Positions 1 through 8,605 are shown, counted from the first letter of the stretch. The stretch: 64,000 nt of DNA from Corynebacterium sp. TAE3-ERU16 (GCF_019209935.1 NZ_JAHUTN010000007.1:83337-147336); one strand, 5' to 3'. Made by a program: numbers and translations. The notes: generated by a model from the letters alone, not told the origin.

Positions 1-1
1 C

Positions 2-1150
2 ATCATCGTGGCCGTCGCCAGCTGCATCGCGTGGCTCGGACTCGGAATCATCTGGACCGGTGTCCTGCCGATCCTGCTCGCGATCCTGCTGTGCACGGTG
101 CTGTGGCCGCCGGTGCGCTGGCTGAAGGAACACGGCGTTCCGGGCAGCCTCTCATCCCTGCTGGTTCTCGTCGGTGCCCTCTGCGCCATCGGTGGGGTCT
201 TCGCGGCGATGGCTCCGCGGGTCGCCGAACAGTCGAAACTGCTGTTCAAGCAGAGTGTCACCGGTCTGGAGAAGCTCCAGGTCCGACTCGGTGAGCCCCC
301 GTTCAACATCAACACCGACCAGATCGACGGTGTCCTAGACGAGATCTCCGCGAAGCTCCAGGACGGCGCCTCGGGCCTGCTCTCGGGCGGGGTGGCGAAC
401 AAACTGGCGTCCGGTGTCTTCGCGGGTGTGTCCACCGCGACCTCCGTCGTCGTCACCATGGCACTGATGCTGGTGCTGACGTTCTTCTTCCTGAAGGACG
501 GATACACCTTCCTGCCGTGGGTGCGCCGCAACGTCGGCAGGTCCGCCGGATGGCATCTCACCGAGGTGCTCACCCGCACCTGGAACACGCTGTCCGGGTT
601 CATCCGCGCCCAGGCCCTCGTATCCCTCATCGACGCGATCTTCATCGGCGTCGGCCTCGTGGTCCTCGGTGTCCCGCTGGCGCTCGTGCTCGCCGTGATC
701 ACCTTCTTCGGTGGGTTCATCCCGATCGTCGGTGCCATCTCCGCCGGTGCGATCGCCGTGCTGGTCGCACTGGTCTCCAACGGCCTGACCACCGCCATCT
801 TCGTCCTGATCCTGATCGTCGCGGTCCAGCAGATCGAGGGCAACATCCTCTCCCCCCTGCTGCAGAGCAAGGCCATGAACCTGCACCCCGTGATCGTGCT
901 GCTGTCCATCACGGTCGGTGGCGGACTGTTCGGCATCGTCGGCGCGTTCCTCGCGGTTCCCGCCGCGGCGACCATCGCCGTGTGGCTGCGTTACCACGCG
1001 GAGATCGTGAGCCTGCGTTCCGGCGAGCGGACGATCGACGAGATCGAGACAGAGACCGCAGCCGGATCCAGGGCGCTGATCAACATGGGCCCGGCCATCC
1101 GCTCGATGCGCCGACGCCTCAGCCGGAAGGGCGCGACCGCAAACGACTAG
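2..1150 (+). CDS. AI-2E family transporter (5' truncated by window edge)
   Basis: Polytopic membrane protein of the AI-2E exporter/PerM (UPF0118) family. The reading frame is open to the first bases of the window, so the true start lies outside; a GTG at base 8 is only the first start-like codon. Visible are N-terminal helices, a soluble amphipathic stretch (about residues 65-135), a helix pair, the conserved segment GGFIPIVGAISAG near residue 235 and a final helix rich in G/V/A (about 295-330), followed by a charged tail. The usual family length is 350-400 residues, so only a little is missing. The transported substrate cannot be told; many members have no link to AI-2. It converges on the next gene across a shared hairpin. 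Confidence 0.85.
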   Translation: MIVAVASCIAWLGLGIIWTGVLPILLAILLCTVLWPPVRWLKEHGVPGSLSSLLVLVGALCAIGGVFAAMAPRVAEQSKLLFKQSVTGLEKLQVRLGEPPFNINTDQIDGVLDEISAKLQDGASGLLSGGVANKLASGVFAGVSTATSVVVTMALMLVLTFFFLKDGYTFLPWVRRNVGRSAGWHLTEVLTRTWNTLSGFIRAQALVSLIDAIFIGVGLVVLGVPLALVLAVITFFGGFIPIVGAISAGAIAVLVALVSNGLTTAIFVLILIVAVQQIEGNILSPLLQSKAMNLHPVIVLLSITVGGGLFGIVGAFLAVPAAATIAVWLRYHAEIVSLRSGERTIDEIETETAAGSRALINMGPAIRSMRRRLSRKGATAND

Positions 1151-1165
1151 ACCCGCGCCGCAAAC

Positions 1166-1204
1166 GAAAGTGCCCCGTACAGGTCACCGGTGCGGGGCAC
1201 TTTC
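1166..1204. terminator. Bidirectional terminator between convergent genes
   Basis: Perfect 12-bp inverted repeat (GAAAGTGCCCCG at 1166-1177 and its complement at 1193-1204) with a 15-base loop. The stem arms carry AAA/TTT at their outer ends, so it can act in both directions, for the transporter and the nucleosidase gene. Confidence 0.8.
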
Positions 1205-1215
1205 CGTGCGTCGGG

Positions 1216-1857
1216 TCAGGGCCGGACGGCCGGGACCGGTACCTCCTGCACGAGAGCGTCGGCGTCCGCGAGGGTGTGCAGGGCATCGTTCAGCTGGCGG
1301 GAGCCCTCCGCCACGGCGTCGGCCCAGGTGCCGACGGACTCCTCGTTCGCGCCGTCGCTGATCTGCTTGAGCAGGGTCACGGGAATGCCGTAGCGGTGCC
1401 CGATCCGGGCGAAGCAGTAGCCCTCCATCTCGACGAGCTCCGCGCGCTCAGCGAGCCGGGTCCGGATGACGGTGTCGGCGATGAAACTGTCGCCCGTCGC
1501 GAGCCGGGCGGTGGGCAGCAGCCCGGACGTGTGCAGGGTCAACGCGTTGATCTCCGGCCTGCCGTCGATCTCCTCCAGCAGTTCGGAGGAGAAGTCGTGC
1601 TTGTACACCTCGCGCACCTCGTACACGCCGTTCGGGCCGTCGATGAGCCCCCCACAGGTCCCGAGGTTGATGATCGCGCTGGGCACCCGCCCGTCGAGAC
1701 GCGCCTCGGTCAGTACCTCGGTCAGGCCGATCGCCGCGCGCAGGACGCCCACGCCCGTGACGAGCACGGGCAGGTCGGTGTCGATGGCCTGCGTCTCGCT
1801 GTCGGTGGCGAAGACGAGGAGGGGCCGGCCGTTGGTGATTGTTCCGCGAAGTTCCAT
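1216..1857 (-). CDS. Nucleosidase (MTA/SAH nucleosidase-like, PNP/UDP family)
   Basis: Predicted N-glycosidase of the PNP_UDP_1 fold, 213 residues, probably cytosolic. It shows the glycine-rich segment NLGTCGG in the N-terminal half, the substrate/catalytic segment VEMEGYCFA corresponding to the MExxA region of MTA/SAH nucleosidases, and SDGAN carrying the expected catalytic Asp. Likely substrates are 5'-methylthioadenosine or S-adenosylhomocysteine, but close paralogues act on other nucleosides. An upstream GTG at 1866 is in frame, but a TAGAGT box sits at 1865-1870, seven bases before ATG 1857. The ATG is therefore preferred and the mRNA would be leaderless. Confidence 0.75.
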   Translation of the reverse strand: MELRGTITNGRPLLVFATDSETQAIDTDLPVLVTGVGVLRAAIGLTEVLTEARLDGRVPSAIINLGTCGGLIDGPNGVYEVREVYKHDFSSELLEEIDGRPEINALTLHTSGLLPTARLATGDSFIADTVIRTRLAERAELVEMEGYCFARIGHRYGIPVTLLKQISDGANEESVGTWADAVAEGSRQLNDALHTLADADALVQEVPVPAVRP

Positions 1858-1864
1858 GCCCCAC

Positions 1865-1870
1865 ACTCTA
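1865..1870 (-). promoter_or_regulatory. -10 box for leaderless nucleosidase mRNA
   Basis: TAGAGT on the minus strand ends seven bases before ATG 1857. No good -35 is seen. The same hexamer occurs upstream of the EtfD-like gene. Confidence 0.4.
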
Positions 1871-1955
1871 AGGCACGGAAAGGACCCGGTGCGGTGCGCC
1901 GGTGCGGTTAGAATCGACCGGTGTGCCGTGGACCTGCGGTACGGGAAGGACAGAC

Positions 1956-2609
1956 ATGTACCCCGTCAAGAGGATCGCCGTCGTCGGTGCCGGGCCGGTC
2001 GGCATCCAGACCGCAGAACTGCTCGTCGGGTGCGGCTGCAACATCTACGTCGACCTTTTCGAACGCATCCCCGCGCCGTTCGGCCTGATCCGCTACGGGC
2101 TGTCCGAACACGCCCCGGGGGACACCCTCACCGAGAAGCCCACCACCCCGGCGACACCGCACCTGAAGCTCTTCGGCAACGTGTCCGTCGGTGCTGACAT
2201 CACGGTCGCCGAGCTCCGCCGCCACTACGGTGCCGTCGTGGTCTCCCCCGACGTGGCCTCCGGCGCGGGATTCCCCGCCACGCGGGAGGCGGGACGCCTC
2301 ACGCCCGGTGTCTACACCACGGGCACGGAAGACCCGCTGGCCGCGGCGCGGGTCGTCACCACCCGGATCGCGACCGATGCCTGGGTCGGGACGCTGGGCA
2401 CTCCGCTACTCGCGGACGCGGGCCGGATCCGCGAGCTGCTCGACGCTCGGGGCGTGGCCTACACCTCGTGGGAGGGCTGGTGGCTGCCCGAGACGACGAT
2501 CGCGGGCCCACCCACCGCAGCTGCACTCGCGTCCGCGGCGACGCTGGCCGGCTCCATCGACTGGGACGGCATCGCCCGACTCGCCCGCGGCGTGCCGATC
2601 TGCGAGTGA
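1956..2609 (+). CDS. Shortened FprA-like ferredoxin/adrenodoxin-NADP reductase homologue
   Basis: 217 residues; family members are about 450. The N-terminus has a clear FAD-binding motif (AVVGAGPVGIQTAELL) and the APFGLIRYGL segment typical of adrenodoxin-reductase/FprA proteins. After about residue 110 the sequence jumps to GRLTPGVYTTG, which matches the C-terminal FAD segment. A C-terminal piece with TSWEGWW follows, as in the end of full-length FprA. The NADPH-binding domain is therefore missing. The frame is intact and starts at ATG 1956 behind GGAAGGA, with a TAGAAT box at 1909-1914. It could be a functional flavoprotein fragment or an in-frame deletion relic; NADPH-dependent activity is unlikely. 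Confidence 0.65.
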   Translation: MYPVKRIAVVGAGPVGIQTAELLVGCGCNIYVDLFERIPAPFGLIRYGLSEHAPGDTLTEKPTTPATPHLKLFGNVSVGADITVAELRRHYGAVVVSPDVASGAGFPATREAGRLTPGVYTTGTEDPLAAARVVTTRIATDAWVGTLGTPLLADAGRIRELLDARGVAYTSWEGWWLPETTIAGPPTAAALASAATLAGSIDWDGIARLARGVPICE

Positions 2610-2725
2610 CCGGTCCCCTGCGGGACCGCGGAATCCCGTGCGTTCCCTGGGCCGTGACTGACCATCACTCTCCGGGCCTGCACCGCGGACGAAGACGACC
2701 GCGGTGACCCCGGGATACCCGGCCC

Positions 2726-2741
2726 TTCACGTTTCACAGTG
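2726..2741 (+). repeat. Direct repeat copy 1 flanking AT-rich gene
   Basis: TTCACGTTTCACAGTG matches 15 of 16 bases of the copy at 3526-3541, exactly 800 bp downstream. The two copies bracket the AT-rich orphan gene. It could be a remnant of insertion or an attachment-like site; this is inference. Confidence 0.4.
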
Positions 2742-2785
2742 CTAGGTTCCATGCAGACATTGTTGTTGCCTGTGGGGAGAATGTC

Positions 2786-3301
2786 GTGTGTGAAGACTTT
2801 TCAAAAGAATCAGATCGGATTCTGATTAAACCCAGCAAGATGGTCAAGCTCAGCGCAGTGGTACCGCCTATTATTTGCTTAGTCTCTTCTTTGGTTGCCG
2901 TCGCTTCAATTTCGAAGCCAATCCCTTTCTCTTTCTGGGTTGTGGGAGCTCTTACCGATGCTGCCGTCATAGGTTTTTCTGCGTGGGCGGCTCACTCCAT
3001 GAAGGTCGAGGTCGTGCGAGACATCTCATCAAGGCTAGTTAAAATCAGAGCACCCTTTTATTCTCGAAGCTTCAGCCACAAATCGATTAGTGACATCTCC
3101 ACCGGTGAGGATTCGGGGATGAATTCTGGTTTAATCAACTGGCCGGTTACCGGTAGTGCCAGCTCGGAGAAAGGAGTCCGCATTAACTTGGGAGGGGCAG
3201 CCCACGTAAAGTTCCTGGCTGATGGGAAACACCGCTTCACCATCGTCACGACAGGAATGTCGCAGGCTAAACGTCTCGCAGCGCTTTTGTCAAGCAACTA
3301 G
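2786..3301 (+). CDS. AT-rich orphan membrane protein with two helices
   Basis: 171 residues, not recognised. After a short acidic N-terminus two hydrophobic segments follow (about residues 26-48 and 52-72). A soluble part of about 100 residues is rich in beta-prone sequence (INWPVTG, GVRINLGG, HRFTIVTTG) and resembles a small PH-like domain. Base composition is much lower in GC than both neighbours, and codons ending in A/T are common. Start GTG 2786 lies behind TGGGGAGAATG; ATG 2781 is out of frame. Foreign composition plus flanking repeats suggest horizontal acquisition. Function unknown. Confidence 0.6.
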   Translation: MCEDFSKESDRILIKPSKMVKLSAVVPPIICLVSSLVAVASISKPIPFSFWVVGALTDAAVIGFSAWAAHSMKVEVVRDISSRLVKIRAPFYSRSFSHKSISDISTGEDSGMNSGLINWPVTGSASSEKGVRINLGGAAHVKFLADGKHRFTIVTTGMSQAKRLAALLSSN

Positions 3302-3525
3302 GGCTTTTGGATGGAATCTGTTTTCCATGACCAGTTTTGCGGTGGGCACGTGACCAGAACTAGGAGCCCTGGTGTGCGCAGGGATGCGGACCCGGACCTG
3401 TACATGCCGGGTGGACGGTGCTGGGATCAGCAGGCCTTGAGCATGGTTAGGCCCACCCATCACCGATGAGATGGTTAGCCGTGCCACCTAGCACCTGGTG
3501 ATGCGCTTGACACGGTTCGGTGTTC

Positions 3526-3541
3526 TTCATGTTTCACAGTG
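3526..3541 (+). repeat. Direct repeat copy 2 flanking AT-rich gene
   Basis: TTCATGTTTCACAGTG, one mismatch to 2726-2741. Confidence 0.4.
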
Positions 3542-3823
3542 GTTCGCAGATTCTAGTGTTCGTTGCCACGCTTCTGATCGAGAGTTATAGCTGGTGGTCG
3601 GCTGAGGCATACTGGCACTCTCATACGCGAAGAGCCGGACACCCGAGGTGGCGACCCTTCGTCACCGGCCCGCCACCTGCGAGTTCCCGGCGACCGCCCC
3701 ACCATCCGGTGCAGGATGCGTGCGACGTGTCGGGGCGTGGGCCCCGCCTGACACCCCACCGCCCGTGCGGCCGCGTCCGACAGTCCTGCCGCACATCTCC
3801 ACCACAGCCGTGTAAACATTTCC

Positions 3824-3858
3824 TTGACACCTCCGGGATGTAAAGATATCCTTTACAC
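3824..3858 (+). promoter_or_regulatory. Promoter and overlapping palindromic operator of HTH/DUF3887 gene
   Basis: TTGACA (3824-3829), 17-base spacer, TATCCT (3847-3852), then only six bases to the ATG, so the mRNA is leaderless. GTAAAG-N5-CTTTAC (3840-3856) is a perfect inverted repeat covering the -10 box. A further TGTAAAC lies upstream at 3811-3817. The layout fits autorepression by the HTH protein it drives. Confidence 0.7.
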
Positions 3859-4542
3859 ATGTCGGAACCACTGAACACCACCACACTGGCCACGCTGCTC
3901 ACCCAGGTCGCGTCCCTGCTCGCCACGGAACTCCGGGAGATCGACACCCCCGGCACCGAAAGCATCCCGAGGAACACCGCGCCCCGGGACGTCACCCATT
4001 CCCTGGCCACGGCGCACACCATGCAGCTGCTGTCCACCGAGGCCCTGGGGACACTGGTCCACGCGGCCCGGGAACGGGGCACCACGTGGCAGAGCATCGG
4101 AAACGCCCTCGGCATCAGCCGGCAGGCGGCGTTCCAGAGGTTCGGCAACCCCATCGACCCACGGACAGGAGACCCCATGAATAAACCCACCCCGACCCAA
4201 CGGCAGGAGGCGGTCACCCGCGCAGTGACCTTCCTCGACTTCCTCACGGCCCACGACTGGGAGGGCGCGGCGCGCCTGCTCGGCCCGAAACTCGGCGACG
4301 AACTCGACGCGGAATCCCTGGCGGACGCCTGGGCCCAGGTCGTGGCACTCGGCGGCGAACTCGAGGCGCGCCACCCGGCGCAGACGGTGAGCCTCGCCGA
4401 CGAGGTCCTCGTCGTCGAACAGCTCCTCGACTTCGAGGCGGCCGATCTCGTGGGACGGATCAGCTACAACCGGGAGGGCGAGATGGTCGGACTCTGGTTC
4501 CTCCCCGCCGACCAGGCGCTCTGCGAGGATCAGTCCCGCTGA
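3859..4542 (+). CDS. HTH regulator with C-terminal DUF3887-like domain
   Basis: 227 residues. A helix-turn-helix is visible around residues 70-95 ([22 protein letters not shown]), preceded by a helical segment. The C-terminal half (about 115-220) starts with a [18 protein letters not shown] helix and resembles DUF3887, an NTF2-like fold found alone or fused to HTHs in actinobacteria. It probably acts as a small-ligand or dimer-sensing transcription factor. The strong leaderless promoter with a palindrome over the -10 box supports autoregulation. No obvious target gene is adjacent, and it converges with the cys operon end. Confidence 0.7.
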   Translation: MSEPLNTTTLATLLTQVASLLATELREIDTPGTESIPRNTAPRDVTHSLATAHTMQLLSTEALGTLVHAARERGTTWQSIGNALGISRQAAFQRFGNPIDPRTGDPMNKPTPTQRQEAVTRAVTFLDFLTAHDWEGAARLLGPKLGDELDAESLADAWAQVVALGGELEARHPAQTVSLADEVLVVEQLLDFEAADLVGRISYNREGEMVGLWFLPADQALCEDQSR

Positions 4543-4572
4543 TGTAACCGCTGTTCGTCACCGCAGGCTGTG

Positions 4573-4629
4573 CGTGGAGGAGGTCAGCCGCCACCCCGTT
4601 GATCCGGGTGGTGGGTGACCTCCTCCACG
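4573..4629. terminator. Long hairpin between convergent genes
   Basis: CGTGGAGGAGGTCA at 4573-4586 is perfectly complementary to 4616-4629. Pairing continues inward through CCGCCACCC/GGGTGGTGG with one wobble, giving a stem of about 24 bp. There is no T-tract. Likely a bidirectional terminator for the HTH gene and the cys operon. Confidence 0.6.
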
Positions 4630-4670
4630 TCGCCGTGTCCGAAACCCCGGCCCGGGACACCGGCGTGGAC

Positions 4671-5621
4671 TCAGCCGGCCGTCCCGGCCCCCACGCATCC
4701 CCGTTCCACGGGGCCGGGGACCTCCGGGGCGGCCTCATCCATGACCCGGACCCTGGTCTGTTTCCGCATCCGACGTACGCCGCAACAGGTCAGGCCCACG
4801 CCGAGGGCCAGCAGCACCCCTTCGACGGTGGGGAGCACCCACGTCGCGGTGTCGAGGGCACCGACCACCCGGGGCGCGTTGACGAGCATGAGCGCCGTGC
4901 CGACCGCCCCGCCGAGCAGACCGGGCTGCATGCGGCTGACGAGCCACGCCGCGAACGGTGCGGCGATCACACCGCCGACGAGCAGTGCGGCGACGGCGGG
5001 CAGGTGGGCGAGCAGCTCCTCCCGCATGCCGATCGCGAACCCGGTGGTCGCGGCGGCGGTCACCAGGAACTCGGAGGTGTTCACGGTTCCGACGACCCGG
5101 CGCGGTTCGGCGTGCCGGAGGCTCATCAGGGTCGAGGCGGTGACCGGCCCCCAGCCGCCACCGCCGGAGGCGTCGATGAATCCCCCGGTCAGGCCCAGGA
5201 GTCCGAGGACCCGTCCCCGGCGGCGGGTGTCCGTGGCGACCGCGTGGTGCGGTGCGCCGCGGGAGAAGCGCAGCAGGAGGTGCAGCCCGATGGCGGTGAG
5301 GATTCCCGCCGTGACGGGGGCGGCCGCCGCGGTGGAGAGGTTCGACAGGACGTAGGCCCCGAGAAACGCGCCGACCGCGCCCGGGACGCCGAGGCGCAGT
5401 GCGAGCCGCCAGTCGACGTTGCCGAAGCGCCAGTGGCTGATCCCGGAGGCCAGGGTCGTCCCGAGTTCCGCGGTGTGCACCACGGCGGACGCCTGCGCGG
5501 GGCCGAGGCCGGCGGCGAGGATGAGCATGGTCGTCGACGTCGCGCCGAAGCCCATGCCGAGTGCGCCGTCGACGAGCTGTGCGATGGCACCGGCCAGGGC
5601 GATGAGGATCAGGGTACGCAT
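4671..5621 (-). CDS. cysZ: TauE/SafE family permease, last gene of cys operon (CysZ of corynebacteria)
   Basis: 316-residue polytopic membrane protein of the TauE/SafE (sulfite exporter/anion permease) family, with two repeats of hydrophobic helices and the N-terminal signature LVDGALGMGFG. In C. glutamicum the gene in this place (fpr2-cysIXHDNYZ) is called cysZ and is proposed to import sulfate; it is unrelated to E. coli CysZ. The start ATG 5621 overlaps the end of cysY by 13 bases, indicating translational coupling. Sulfate uptake versus sulfite export cannot be decided from sequence; position favours supply of sulfate to the pathway. Confidence 0.85.
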   Translation of the reverse strand: MRTLILIALAGAIAQLVDGALGMGFGATSTTMLILAAGLGPAQASAVVHTAELGTTLASGISHWRFGNVDWRLALRLGVPGAVGAFLGAYVLSNLSTAAAAPVTAGILTAIGLHLLLRFSRGAPHHAVATDTRRRGRVLGLLGLTGGFIDASGGGGWGPVTASTLMSLRHAEPRRVVGTVNTSEFLVTAAATTGFAIGMREELLAHLPAVAALLVGGVIAAPFAAWLVSRMQPGLLGGAVGTALMLVNAPRVVGALDTATWVLPTVEGVLLALGVGLTCCGVRRMRKQTRVRVMDEAAPEVPGPVERGCVGAGTAG

Positions 5622-6349
5622 GCCGGTGTCCGGTCACTGGTCAGGGCGTCGGAGTAGCGGGTGGCTACGATTCCGGCGAGGTCGCGGCCGAGCGGTGCGC
5701 TGACCGAGATGTCCGGGCCCCCGGGGCGGGTGGCGGGCAGGCGGTCGGTCAGCCGGTCGAGCAGCAGCCCGTGGGTGACGAACAACGGGAGGACGTGCAG
5801 CGAACCGGCGTCCCGTGCCCGGTCGAGGACCGCCCCGGGGCCGCCACCCGGTCCGGTGGCCGCGATGACGTCGATGCGGCGATTGGTCCGCTCGGCGAGC
5901 TCCACCCCGAGTCGCGCCAGGTCAGCGGTCGCCCGCGCACTGGACGTTCCCACCGGATGGAGGACGGCGTCGTGGTGGTCCGGGCGGTCCACCGTGAGAC
6001 GCTCCGCGAGAACGTCGACGAGATCCGGGCCGGTACCGAGCCCGTCCGCGAGGGCCATCCGTAACCCGGAAACTGCCGTCGCCGCGCGCACCGCCTCGGG
6101 GACGTCGGTGGTGGCGTGGAACGCGCGGGTGAACAGCAGCGGCACGACGACGGCCTCCCTGACGCCCTCGACGGCGAGCCGGAGTGCGACGTCCGGGAGG
6201 GTGGGTGTCGACAGGTCCAGGTGCGCCGGGTGCGCGGGCAGGTCCAGGAGGTCACCGGCGGCCGCGGTCAGCTCGGCGATGCCGGCGTCGGCGTGGGGGT
6301 GCCGGGATCCGTGGGACAGGGTGATCAGTGCGGGACGCGGGTCAGTCAC
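5609..6349 (-). CDS. cysY: Sirohydrochlorin ferrochelatase-like protein (CbiX/SirB type)
   Basis: 246 residues with CbiX-like metal-binding histidine context LSHGSRHP near residue 13 and a second repeat half (VLPLFVTHGLLLDRL) in the C-terminal part, so a tandem chelatase architecture. It likely inserts Fe2+ into sirohydrochlorin to make siroheme for the sulfite reductase encoded in the same operon. The frame runs far upstream inside cysN as a shadow. GTG 6349 gives an eight-base overlap with the cysN stop; GTG 6355 is an alternative. Gene name follows the C. glutamicum cys operon. Confidence 0.8.
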   Translation of the reverse strand: MTDPRPALITLSHGSRHPHADAGIAELTAAAGDLLDLPAHPAHLDLSTPTLPDVALRLAVEGVREAVVVPLLFTRAFHATTDVPEAVRAATAVSGLRMALADGLGTGPDLVDVLAERLTVDRPDHHDAVLHPVGTSSARATADLARLGVELAERTNRRIDVIAATGPGGGPGAVLDRARDAGSLHVLPLFVTHGLLLDRLTDRLPATRPGGPDISVSAPLGRDLAGIVATRYSDALTSDRTPACVP

Positions 6350-7652
6350 GGCCACCACCGCCGTCGGTGCCGTCGACCAGGCCTGCGGCGAGGGTGTCTC
6401 CGGAGGCGGGGTCGATGAGCAGGAGGGAACCGACGGCACCGCGGGCGGTGAAACCGTCGACGGGAAGGGCCTCGGCGACCTGGATCTCGGCGCGCACGAT
6501 GTCGTTGAGGGCGAGTTCGCCCGGGGCGTCCCGAACCACGTCGTCCACCGGGGCGTCGATGTCGATGCCCGCGGTGATCCGGGTGACCCGGCCCCGGACC
6601 AGTGACGTGCCGTAGCGCAGCTTGAGCAGCTGGCCCGGGCGGACGGCTTTCTCGGCCAGGCCGACGAGCGTGGCCGTGAACTCGCGGACGTCGTCGGGCC
6701 GGTCGGCGCCGGCGATGAGGTCACCGCGGGTGAGGTCGATGTCGTCGGCCAGGCGCAGCACGACGGAGTCGCCGGGCAGCGCGAGCTCCGCCTCCCCGTC
6801 CGGGGTGTCGATGCCGGTGACCGTCGTGGTGCGCCCCGAGCCGAGATGCACCGTGTCGCCGGGCCGGATCCGTCCGGCGGTCACCCGGCCCGCGTAGCCG
6901 CGGTAGTCGGTGGCGTGATCGCGGATGACGGTCTGCACGGGGAACCGGAACCCCAGCTCGCCGACCTCGGGGCCGGCGGGCACGGTCTCCAGGATCTCGA
7001 GGACGGTGGGGCCGGTGTACCAGTCGGTGTTGGTGCCGCGCTCGACGACGTTGTCCCCCAGCAGCGCGGAGGTGGGAACCACGAAGGTGCCGGTCACACC
7101 GAGCCGCTCGGCGAGGGCCGTGAACTCGGTCTCGATGGCGCGGTACACGGACTCGTCGAAGCCGACGAGATCGATCTTGTTCACCGCGAGGACCACCGTG
7201 TCCACGCCGAGCAGGGCCGCGGCGGTGAGGTGTCGGCGGGTCTGGGTGACGATGCCGTTGCGGGCGTCGACGAGCAGCACGACGACGCGGGAGGTGGACA
7301 CACCCGTGACGGTGTTGCGGGTGTACTGCACGTGACCCGGGGTGTCGGCGAGGATGAAGGTGCGCTTCGCGGTGGCGAAGTAGCGGTAGGCGACGTCGAT
7401 GGTGATGCCCTGCTCGCGTTCGGCGCGCAGGCCGTCGACCAGCAGCGAGAGGTCGACGTGTTCCAGGCCCTTGGCCCGGGAGGTCGCCTCGACGGCGGCG
7501 AGCTGGTCGGCCAGCACCGATTTCGTGTCGTGCAGGAGGCGACCGACGAAGGTCGATTTTCCGTCGTCGACACTGCCCGCGGTGCACAGCCGGAGGGTCT
7601 GGCGGTCGTGCAGCGCCTGTGTCGGGGCGGGGGCGGTGAGGGTGCTGGTCAT
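6342..7652 (-). CDS. cysN: Sulfate adenylyltransferase subunit 1 (GTPase)
   Basis: 436 residues. Activates sulfate to APS together with CysD, driven by GTP hydrolysis. EF-Tu-like G motifs are intact: G1 GSVDDGKST (residues 26-34), G3 DTPGHVQYTRN and G4 NKIDL, followed by two beta-barrel domains. No APS kinase (CysC) domain is attached, consistent with direct reduction of APS by the CysH in this operon. The start ATG 7652 overlaps the cysD stop by one base (TGATG). Confidence 0.95.
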   Translation of the reverse strand: MTSTLTAPAPTQALHDRQTLRLCTAGSVDDGKSTFVGRLLHDTKSVLADQLAAVEATSRAKGLEHVDLSLLVDGLRAEREQGITIDVAYRYFATAKRTFILADTPGHVQYTRNTVTGVSTSRVVVLLVDARNGIVTQTRRHLTAAALLGVDTVVLAVNKIDLVGFDESVYRAIETEFTALAERLGVTGTFVVPTSALLGDNVVERGTNTDWYTGPTVLEILETVPAGPEVGELGFRFPVQTVIRDHATDYRGYAGRVTAGRIRPGDTVHLGSGRTTTVTGIDTPDGEAELALPGDSVVLRLADDIDLTRGDLIAGADRPDDVREFTATLVGLAEKAVRPGQLLKLRYGTSLVRGRVTRITAGIDIDAPVDDVVRDAPGELALNDIVRAEIQVAEALPVDGFTARGAVGSLLLIDPASGDTLAAGLVDGTDGGGGRD

Positions 7653-8605
7653 CAGAAGTAGCCTTCCTTCTTGCGGTCCTCCATGGCGGATTCGCTCAGG
7701 CGGTCATCGGCGCGGGTGGCGCCACGTTCGGTGAGGGTGGAGGCGGCGATCTCGGCGATCACGGCGTCGACGGTGTCGGCGTCGGAGTCGACCGCGCCGG
7801 TGCAGGACATGTCGCCGACGGTGCGGAACCGCACGCGGCGGGTCTCCGGGGTCTCACCCTTGCGGGGGCCGCCCCACTCGCCGGCGGTCAGCCACATGCC
7901 GTCGCGGTTGAACACCTCACGGTCGTGGGCGAAGTAGATCGGGGGGAGTTCGATGTTCCGGGCGCCGATGTACTCCCAGATGTCGGCCTCGGTGAAGTTG
8001 GAGATCGGGAACACGCGGATGTTCTCGCCGGGCAGGTGGCCACCGTTGTAGAGGTTCCACAGTTCGGGCCGCTGGCGGCGGGGGTCCCAGCCGCCGAAGC
8101 TGTCGCGGACGGAGAAGATGCGTTCCTTGGCGCGCGCCCGTTCCTCGTCGCGGCGGGCACCACCGAGCACGGCGTCGTAGCCCTGTTCGGCGATGGTCTC
8201 CACGAGGGGAACTGTCTGGAGGGGGTTGCGGGTGCCGTCGGGGCGTTCGCTGAGCTCCCCCCGGTCGATCCAGTCCTGCACCTTCGCGACGCGCAGGCGA
8301 GCGCCGGTGCGTTCGACGAGGCGGTCGCGGAACTCGAGGACCTCGGGGAAGTTGTGGCCGGTGTCGACGTGCAGCAGTTCGAAGGGAACGGGAGCGGGCG
8401 CGAAGGCACGGCGGGCCAGTTCGTGGACGACGACGGAGTCCTTGCCCCCGGAGAACAGCAGGGCGACCTTGTCGAACTGTCCGGCGACCTCGCGGAGGAT
8501 CTGGATGGCCTCGTTCTCCAGGTCCCTCAGGTGCGGGGACAGCGGCGAGTCGGTGCCCCGGTCGGTGCGGGCGTCGGGCGTGGTGTCGGTGAGGGTTGTG
8601 GTCAT
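7652..8605 (-). CDS. cysD: Sulfate adenylyltransferase subunit 2
   Basis: 317 residues. Forms APS from ATP and sulfate with CysN. The PP-loop ATP-pyrophosphatase motif FSGGKDS is at residues 51-57, followed by the LHVDTGHNFPEV segment of the family. The open frame extends upstream through cysH as a shadow. ATG 8605 overlaps the cysH stop in ATGA and gives a normal family length, so it is chosen; ATG 8620 is possible but less likely. Confidence 0.95.
   Translation of the reverse strand: MTTTLTDTTPDARTDRGTDSPLSPHLRDLENEAIQILREVAGQFDKVALLFSGGKDSVVVHELARRAFAPAPVPFELLHVDTGHNFPEVLEFRDRLVERTGARLRVAKVQDWIDRGELSERPDGTRNPLQTVPLVETIAEQGYDAVLGGARRDEERARAKERIFSVRDSFGGWDPRRQRPELWNLYNGGHLPGENIRVFPISNFTEADIWEYIGARNIELPPIYFAHDREVFNRDGMWLTAGEWGGPRKGETPETRRVRFRTVGDMSCTGAVDSDADTVDAVIAEIAASTLTERGATRADDRLSESAMEDRKKEGYF

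Larger units (their letters stand above)
3302..3858. other. Intergenic region, no convincing gene
   Basis: About 550 bases between the AT-rich orphan and the HTH gene. It holds the second direct repeat and, at its end, the promoter/operator of the HTH gene. A minus-strand frame at 3553-3819 has a faint AraC-like HTH flavour (RHVARILHRMVGRSPG) but no other support. Probably decayed DNA. Confidence 0.5.

Noticed and set aside
3553..3819. Minus-strand frame with a faint AraC-like HTH segment
   Set aside because: The match is one short stretch, there is no N-terminal domain or promoter, and the frame overlaps the HTH gene's promoter region. At most a relic.
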